A stretch of 11,649 bases of DNA from positions 1 through 11,649 of the forward strand of contig CAJPTB010000022.1 of assembly GCA_905373325.1 (NCBI GenBank), read 5' to 3'. Below are positions 6,991 to 11,649 of the stretch, piece after piece. Numbering within the stretch: the stretch's first letter is position 1; every line of letters begins with the position of its first letter. The DNA comes from an uncultured Ancrocorticia sp. (GTDB taxonomy: Bacteria; Actinomycetota; Actinomycetes; Actinomycetales; Actinomycetaceae). The position numbers and the translations under genes are program-made. The notes below the pieces were generated by a model that was given only the letters and a program-made list of their open reading frames with translations, was not told where the DNA came from and did no database searches.

Positions 6991-8338
6991 GAGAAAAGAA
7001 AACTTCATTCGAGCGACCCTCATACACGAGGAGAAGCGGGCAGACATCCTTTTGCCCTCCAACATGCCGGTGGTCGAGCTCATTCCGAGCGTCGTCCGTC
7101 GCTTCGTCTCGGTGACTCCCCGAATGGTCTCGCGAGGATTCATCCTCACCACCCCCAACGGGCAGGTCGTGGATCAGTCCCTCACATTGAAAGCCCAGGG
7201 AATCAACGACGGCACGCTCCTCATGCTCTCGCCCAGGGTGAAGGAGATCGAGAAGAAGTACGACGATCCGATCGAGGCGGTCGCCGACGTCGTCAACGAG
7301 ACCAACAGGCCCTGGACGGACTCCGACGCCGCCGGGGTGGCAACCGGGGCGGCCATAACGCTTCTCGTCGCCTCGGCGATCCTCCTGTGCATGGCGCGGC
7401 CCCTGGCGGGAATCTCCATACCGATCATCCTGGGCGGCATGGCCGTCTTGCTGATCGGCGTCATCTGGGCGCTTCAGCGCGGCGAGCGGCACACCCACGC
7501 CGCGGCGCTCGCCCTCGTCTCCTCGGTGATCGTCGGGGCGTGCGGCTTCAGCGTGCCCAATCCGCCCGCTTCCTTCGGCCTCGACATGGCGCTTGGCGGA
7601 TTCTGCTGCTCGATCGCGGCAATGTTGACGATGCCGCTGCTGAGCGAATGGAAGGAGATCATGTTCGCCCCCGCGGTCGCAGGCATCTCGCTGGGCGCCG
7701 TCGGAGGGGTCAACATGGCGCTCGCCGATTCGCATGAGCGCGTCGCCGTCGTCGCCACGAGCCTCCTCGGCATCTTCCTGCTCATTCTTCCCGGGCTGTC
7801 GATGCGTCTGAGCAGGCTCGACCAGGCTGACCCGCTTCTGGCTTCGGGCGGCGGAGGCCCGGCGGCCAATCCGGGCGCAAAGCGCGAAGCCCGGCCGATC
7901 AACCCGCGCGTGATCAAAGACCGCTACCTTCGCGGCCGCCGGGCGATGTTCGCGGCGCGATGCGGGGCGGGCTTCGCCCTTGCCGTCCTCACTCCGTTCA
8001 CGGTCGCCAGCGGCAAGTGGGGCGTCGTGGTCATCGCCGGAATCCTGATCATTCTGACGGTCGGATCGCGAGTGCAGTACGCGAAGATGGACGTCATGTC
8101 GGAATACGTCATCGCCGTCCTCGTCTTCGCCATCGGATGCTCCTCGGTGATGATGCTCCACTCGCAGTGGTGGCTCGGCCTCGTCATCGTCCTGGCCGTC
8201 GTGGCCTCCATCCTCATCGCCTACGGCCTGGTCATAGGAAAGACCCCCCAGTGGCTGCGCCAGGCGGCCGACATGTCCGAGACGATTGCGGGAATCGTCC
8301 TCATTCCCGCCGCAGTTCTAGCTCTAAGGTTGTGGTGA
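6983..8338 (+). CDS. eccD: EccD, type VII secretion integral membrane protein, second paralogue
   Basis: This is the more canonical of two tandem EccD proteins, with 451 residues. Residues about 6-85 form the N-terminal ubiquitin-like domain (FIRATLIHEEKRADILLPSN through GTLLMLSPR). A charged connector, KYDDPIEAVADVVNETNRPW (about 92-111), is typical of EccD ahead of the first helix. Hydrophobic segments follow near 116-137, 140-163, 172-189, 197-218, 227-247, 254-273, 321-340, 346-361, 374-392, 395-418 and 433-450, about 11. A loop at 276-320, rich in Gly and Arg, joins the two halves. Its own ribosome binding site is weak, so translation may depend on the upstream gene or the small ORF in the junction. 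The following eccB starts one base after its stop. Known ESX-5 structures contain two EccD copies per protomer, so this protein and the first paralogue may pair; that is inference. Confidence 0.92.
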   Translation: MPERKENFIRATLIHEEKRADILLPSNMPVVELIPSVVRRFVSVTPRMVSRGFILTTPNGQVVDQSLTLKAQGINDGTLLMLSPRVKEIEKKYDDPIEAVADVVNETNRPWTDSDAAGVATGAAITLLVASAILLCMARPLAGISIPIILGGMAVLLIGVIWALQRGERHTHAAALALVSSVIVGACGFSVPNPPASFGLDMALGGFCCSIAAMLTMPLLSEWKEIMFAPAVAGISLGAVGGVNMALADSHERVAVVATSLLGIFLLILPGLSMRLSRLDQADPLLASGGGGPAANPGAKREARPINPRVIKDRYLRGRRAMFAARCGAGFALAVLTPFTVASGKWGVVVIAGILIILTVGSRVQYAKMDVMSEYVIAVLVFAIGCSSVMMLHSQWWLGLVIVLAVVASILIAYGLVIGKTPQWLRQAADMSETIAGIVLIPAAVLALRLW

Positions 8339-8339
8339 C

Positions 8340-9707
8340 GTGGCATCGACGAAAGACATCCTCGACGGGCAGCGTTTCAACCGTCAGCGTTTGGTGACGG
8401 CCTTCACCTCCGGAATGCCCGGAGGCCGCGAGCTCACCCCCATCCACCCGTGGAAAGGCATCATCGCGAGCCTCGTGATCACGGCCCTTGTAGTCGGCGG
8501 GGCGTGGATATCGAAGTTGTTCGCCCCGTCCCTTCCCGACGGCTGGAAGAACGGCAACCTCGTCATCAACTCGTCGAACGGCTCCCGGTACGTCTCCATC
8601 GAAGGAAAGCTCTACCCCGTTCTCAACGCCTTCTCGGCCCATCTTCTCTTTCCCAACCTCAAAACGATCACCGCGAACGACGACGCGCTGGCGACCGCCC
8701 CGCTCGGCCCGGTCGTCGGCATCCCGGGCGCACCGGACAAGGTTCCCTCTGCCGACAAGGTCAAAAACGCGGACATCAGCGCATGCATCGCGAGCAACGA
8801 CTTCCTGTGGAAGGGCGTGAACATGAAAGAAAAGGTCTCCTCGGCGAACGGGGCGGCGCTTTTCGTCGAGAGCAACCACGTGAAGTACCTCATCGCAGGC
8901 GAGTATCGCTATCCCTTCAGAGAGGGCGAGGGCGAGAACCCGAAGGCCGAGCGCATCCTCGAAAGCTTCAACATCGACGACGCCAAGCCGATCCAGGTCA
9001 AGGCCGCGTGGCTCAACCTCTTCAAAGAGGGAGAGCCCCTCACTCCCCTCCAGATCGACGAAGGCAGGGGCAATGTGAGAGTCGAAGGGATCGATCGGGA
9101 GTACCCCGTCGGAACGATTCTCAAGGAGGCCGACGAAGAGAAGGGCACGAAGTACTATCTGGTCCGCAAGGACGGAAAGCTGCAGCGCATGTCGACGACG
9201 GCCTTCCACATGTACACGCTCTCATCCTCGGGCCGCGACGCCACCCCCTCGAAGATCAAATCCTATGAGAGGGGCCGGGCAACCTTCAACGACGAGAAGC
9301 TCATGCCCACGTGGCCCGAGGACATCCCCCGCCTCGTGAACAACTCGACGTCGAGGCCGTGCGCGCACGTCGCCACGGGGCAGAGCACGAGGCTCATGGT
9401 GAGCAACAGCATTCCCCGCCTCACCTCCGATCGCGTGGAGGTCGCCTCCCAGACGGGGGCCATCGTCACCCAGCCGGGCAACAAGGTAAAGCGCTACCAC
9501 CTGATCGACGAGGACGGCCTCGCCTACGAGATGGACAACTTTGAGAAAACCGGCGAATCGCTGGGGTACAAGAACGTGACTCCGCTGGAGGCTCCGCCCG
9601 AGTGGATGGATCTGTTCAGCTCCGGGAAAGAGAAGACTCCGACGCTTTCCGTCGAGGCAGCATGGTCCACCGTCCCGGCCGACGCCCGCAAGGCGGCGAA
9701 CAAGTGA
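8340..9707 (+). CDS. eccB: EccB, type VII secretion core protein
   Basis: EccB is a bitopic core protein of the ESX membrane complex whose large extracytoplasmic domain forms the outer-facing part. The GTG at 8340 follows the previous stop by one base and gives 455 residues starting MASTKDILDGQRFNRQRLV, the typical short cytosolic EccB N-terminus. One membrane helix lies at about 39-60. The extracytoplasmic region has repeated beta-rich units, including the GKLYPVLNAFSAHLLF motif (about 89-104), which matches the family GxLxPVLNxxSARL signature. Cys149 and Cys341, the only extracytoplasmic cysteines, correspond to the conserved disulfide pair of EccB. Several later repeats are Lys/Glu/Asp-rich. 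The protein is slightly shorter than mycobacterial EccB. The one-base gap to eccD and the close mycP show one operon. Confidence 0.95.
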   Translation: MASTKDILDGQRFNRQRLVTAFTSGMPGGRELTPIHPWKGIIASLVITALVVGGAWISKLFAPSLPDGWKNGNLVINSSNGSRYVSIEGKLYPVLNAFSAHLLFPNLKTITANDDALATAPLGPVVGIPGAPDKVPSADKVKNADISACIASNDFLWKGVNMKEKVSSANGAALFVESNHVKYLIAGEYRYPFREGEGENPKAERILESFNIDDAKPIQVKAAWLNLFKEGEPLTPLQIDEGRGNVRVEGIDREYPVGTILKEADEEKGTKYYLVRKDGKLQRMSTTAFHMYTLSSSGRDATPSKIKSYERGRATFNDEKLMPTWPEDIPRLVNNSTSRPCAHVATGQSTRLMVSNSIPRLTSDRVEVASQTGAIVTQPGNKVKRYHLIDEDGLAYEMDNFEKTGESLGYKNVTPLEAPPEWMDLFSSGKEKTPTLSVEAAWSTVPADARKAANK

Positions 9708-9733
9708 GATCGAAGGGAGTGAGCGCAAGGAGC

Positions 9734-11149
9734 ATGGACCGGAGAGAACGAAAAGCCTGGCGCTGGGCAGCGGCCTCGTCGGCCCTAGTCCTCGGCCTCA
9801 GCGGGCTCGGGGCAACGGCTTCCGCACAGGTCAGGGCTTCCGCACAGGTCAGGGCTTCCGCACAGGTCAAAGGACCCGCTCCGATGTGGTTCGACAGGCA
9901 GAACTGCGAGAAGGATTCGGCCAAGAGCTACCACCCCAAGGACGAAGAAAGGAACGCGATCGGCACCTACGCGCTCGATCTGACCGAGACCCACAAGCTG
10001 ACCAGGGGCAAGAAGGCGACGATCGCGCTTATCGACACCGGAATCGCGACGAACAACAACAACCTCAACCCCGCATTGACCGGCGCGAGCTTCGGCGCGG
10101 GGATCGACCTCACGGGGGGCAACAACTTCAGGGTCGACAATGACGGACACGGAACGGCCGACGCTTCCATCATCGCCGCCCAGCCGGGCAAAACGAGGTC
10201 CTTCAGCGGCGTCGCCCCCGAAGCGACGATCGTCCCCGTCAAGGTGGCCAACGAAGAGCCTCAGGAGAACGCCGACGCGGCAGCCATAAAAGCCTACAAG
10301 CAGAGCTTGGCCGCCAACCTCATCAAGGGGATCAGCTGGGCGGCCAACAACTCGTCCGTCGACATCATCGCCATACCCATAGCCGGGGACTCAAGCGCGA
10401 GCAACGACGCCCTCAAGAAGGCCACGGAAGACGCGATAGCCAAGGGCAAAGTGGTCGTCGCCGCCGCCGGGAACTCTGAAAACCGACGCGGCGGGTCCTC
10501 TTCGCCTTCGGCCACTTCGACGTCCTCGTCAAACTCCTCCGAGAATATGCGCTACCCTGCCGGATACGAGGGCGTCATCGGCGTGACCGCGGCGGATTCG
10601 CAAGGAAACGTCAACGAGTCCGTCGTCCATTCGGACGCCGTCAAGCTGGTTGCGCCCGGCCAGAACATGATCGTGGCCAACGGGGCGACGGGCATCTGCC
10701 TGACCTCCACGCAAGCCCCGAGCACCAGCTATGCCACCGCCTACGTCGCCGGCGTCGCGGCGCTCGTCAAAGCCCGCCACCCGAGTGAAAGCGGCAGGAT
10801 GATCACGTATCGTCTGCTGTCTTCGGCCAACCGTGCGAGCGCGGCCAGTTCGAACAAAGAACGCGGCTGGGGGTTCGTCAATCCCTACGGCGCAGTCACG
10901 ATGGTCGACGACGGGCAGATTCCGGGTCCGACCTCGCCCGTCATTCAACGGCTCAAGCCGGTTCCCACGGTGGGCTCCGACGTTCCCCCCAAGCCGCACG
11001 ATCCGCAAGGCAACGGCCGCAAAGCTGGAATCATCTGGGCCGGCGCAGGCGTGGGACTGACCGTGGTGCTGCTCATCTTGGCGGCGGGGCGCAGCAGAAT
11101 GGCGCTCAGGCCGCGCGAGGCCGACGACGCGGACAGCGCCAAAGACTAG
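9734..11149 (+). CDS. mycP: MycP, mycosin (subtilisin-like serine protease of type VII secretion)
   Basis: Mycosins are membrane-anchored S8 proteases that process some substrates and stabilise the ESX complex. From ATG 9734 there are 471 residues. A basic N-terminus (RRERK) and hydrophobic stretch 12-29 form a signal peptide, followed by three tandem ASAQV(R/K) units at 29-45. The catalytic triad is Asp101 (IALIDTGI), His139 (NDGHGT) and Ser332 (STSYATAYVAG), with oxyanion Asn247 (AAAGN). Cys58 and Cys322, the only cysteines, could form a disulfide tying the N-terminal extension to the domain. A Ser-rich loop spans about 254-269. A Pro-rich linker (398-424) leads to a C-terminal anchor at 431-451 and a charged cytosolic tail, the usual mycosin plan. 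The start is uncertain: GTG 9704 overlaps the eccB stop by 4 bp, and GTG 9719 is also in frame. AAGGAG at 9727-9732 is very close to the ATG. Confidence 0.93.
   Translation: MDRRERKAWRWAAASSALVLGLSGLGATASAQVRASAQVRASAQVKGPAPMWFDRQNCEKDSAKSYHPKDEERNAIGTYALDLTETHKLTRGKKATIALIDTGIATNNNNLNPALTGASFGAGIDLTGGNNFRVDNDGHGTADASIIAAQPGKTRSFSGVAPEATIVPVKVANEEPQENADAAAIKAYKQSLAANLIKGISWAANNSSVDIIAIPIAGDSSASNDALKKATEDAIAKGKVVVAAAGNSENRRGGSSSPSATSTSSSNSSENMRYPAGYEGVIGVTAADSQGNVNESVVHSDAVKLVAPGQNMIVANGATGICLTSTQAPSTSYATAYVAGVAALVKARHPSESGRMITYRLLSSANRASAASSNKERGWGFVNPYGAVTMVDDGQIPGPTSPVIQRLKPVPTVGSDVPPKPHDPQGNGRKAGIIWAGAGVGLTVVLLILAAGRSRMALRPREADDADSAKD
9818..9869 (+). repeat. 18-bp tandem repeat, about 2.9 copies, in mycP
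   Basis: The unit GCTTCCGCACAGGTCAGG occurs at 9818-9835 and 9836-9853, and again to its 16th base at 9854-9869. The copies are identical over the shared length. Because 18 is a multiple of three, copy-number change would stay in frame. Each unit encodes ASAQVR, so it repeats the Ala-Ser-Ala/Gln signal-peptidase site at the signal-peptide/mature boundary. Confidence 0.9.
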
Positions 11150-11158
11150 CCGCGCAGA

Positions 11159-11200
11159 AAAGCGGCGGTGGAGCGGATCTCTCCGTTCCACCGCCGCTTT
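11159..11200. terminator. Long hairpin, likely bidirectional terminator between convergent genes
   Basis: An 18-bp stem (11159-11176 pairing with 11183-11200) has one G-T wobble and a six-base loop ATCTCT. The outer pairs are A-T, so the plus-strand transcript ends the stem in UUU and the minus-strand transcript ends it in UUUU. It starts nine bases after the mycP stop and ends 14 bases before the stop of the converging gene, as expected for a shared terminator. The U tracts are short, but this is common in high-GC actinobacteria. Confidence 0.85.
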
Positions 11201-11214
11201 GGCTTACGGCGTTC

Positions 11215-11649
11215 TCACTTGCTCGGCTCAACCGACGTCGAATCGCCGGCCCCGACCGCTTCCAGGCTCTCAGCCGAATCGCCACGTCTGCCTGACTCCA
11301 GGAAGGTGACGGCCCGGCCGGGGTCGTAGCTGGAAACGACGTTCTCCTTCGCCGGAAGAAGGCCTTCGATCCCCTTGCCCTGCGTTTCCTGCGGGCTCTC
11401 GTCGCGCCTGAGACGGCGTCCGACCAACCGGCGCAGGATGCTCGAATCCTTGCGCTGCGTTTCGGCCGAGGTCGAAACGCCGCTCTCACGCTCGGAGGCC
11501 TTCTCCTGAGGCAGGGGCTCGTTCAGCTCGAGGGAGACCTTCACCTCGCCGTTTTCGACTTTGGCCACGATCGAGGCGGAGAACCTCGACATGACACGGT
11601 ACAGGGTTCCCGACGCCCGCGCGGTCACCGTGAAGGTGCGCACGGCGCC
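11215..11649 (-). CDS. Hypothetical protein, 5'-incomplete at the window edge
   Basis: The reading frame is open to the right edge of the window, giving at least 144 residues before the TGA at 11215-11217. A GTG at 11643 could be a start, but no ribosome binding site is visible before it, so a start outside the window is more likely. The first visible 45 residues (TFTVTARASGTLYR, then ASIVAKVENGEVKVSLELNE) alternate in a beta-strand-like pattern. The rest is charged, rich in Ser/Glu/Arg/Gly and probably disordered, with no membrane segment or recognisable motif. It converges on mycP across the shared hairpin, so it is a separate transcription unit. I do not recognise the family, and membership of the secretion locus is unproven. 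Confidence 0.55.
   Translation of the reverse strand, partial: GAVRTFTVTARASGTLYRVMSRFSASIVAKVENGEVKVSLELNEPLPQEKASERESGVSTSAETQRKDSSILRRLVGRRLRRDESPQETQGKGIEGLLPAKENVVSSYDPGRAVTFLESGRRGDSAESLEAVGAGDSTSVEPSK

Noticed and set aside
9602..9703. Extended mycP start at ATG 9602
   Set aside because: It lies about 100 bp inside eccB and would place more than 40 hydrophilic residues before the signal peptide.

Overview
The window is high-GC DNA with GC-rich third codon positions. It carries the membrane core of an actinobacterial type VII (ESX) secretion system, so the source is almost certainly an actinobacterium. The compact gene set, without eccE, eccA, PE/PPE or espG in view, looks more like a non-mycobacterial lineage such as Actinomycetaceae or a relative. 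That placement is an inference from content only.

Layout. Positions 1-121 hold no assignable gene. A Fpg/Nei-family DNA glycosylase (122-1192, +) precedes the cluster and converges on it. The large ATPase gene eccC (1297-5310, -) is transcribed leftward. A divergent control region of about 280 bp (5311-5590) separates it from a tight rightward operon: eccD-like gene 1 (5591-6949), eccD-like gene 2 (6983-8338), eccB (8340-9707) and mycP (about 9734-11149). A strong hairpin at 11159-11200 lies between mycP and a converging, 5'-incomplete gene of unknown function (11215-11649, -).

How the genes work together. By homology to ESX systems, EccC (membrane helices plus three FtsK/SpoIIIE-type ATPase domains) recognises and drives substrates. 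The EccD proteins (ubiquitin-like domain plus about 11 helices) build the inner-membrane vestibule. EccB (one helix plus a large extracytoplasmic domain) forms the outer-facing part. The membrane-anchored subtilisin-like mycosin MycP caps and stabilises the complex. No WXG100 (Esx) substrate and no eccE are visible, so substrates must be encoded outside the window.

Points of note: two divergent tandem EccD paralogues, which may form an EccD heterodimer; a 14-codon ORF with a strong ribosome binding site linking the two eccD genes; a tandem repeat that triplicates the signal-peptidase motif of MycP; degenerate ~20-bp repeats that reiterate the 3' end of eccC in the convergent spacer; and a DNA glycosylase enlarged by a low-complexity insertion. 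No tRNA, rRNA, insertion sequence or CRISPR array was seen.
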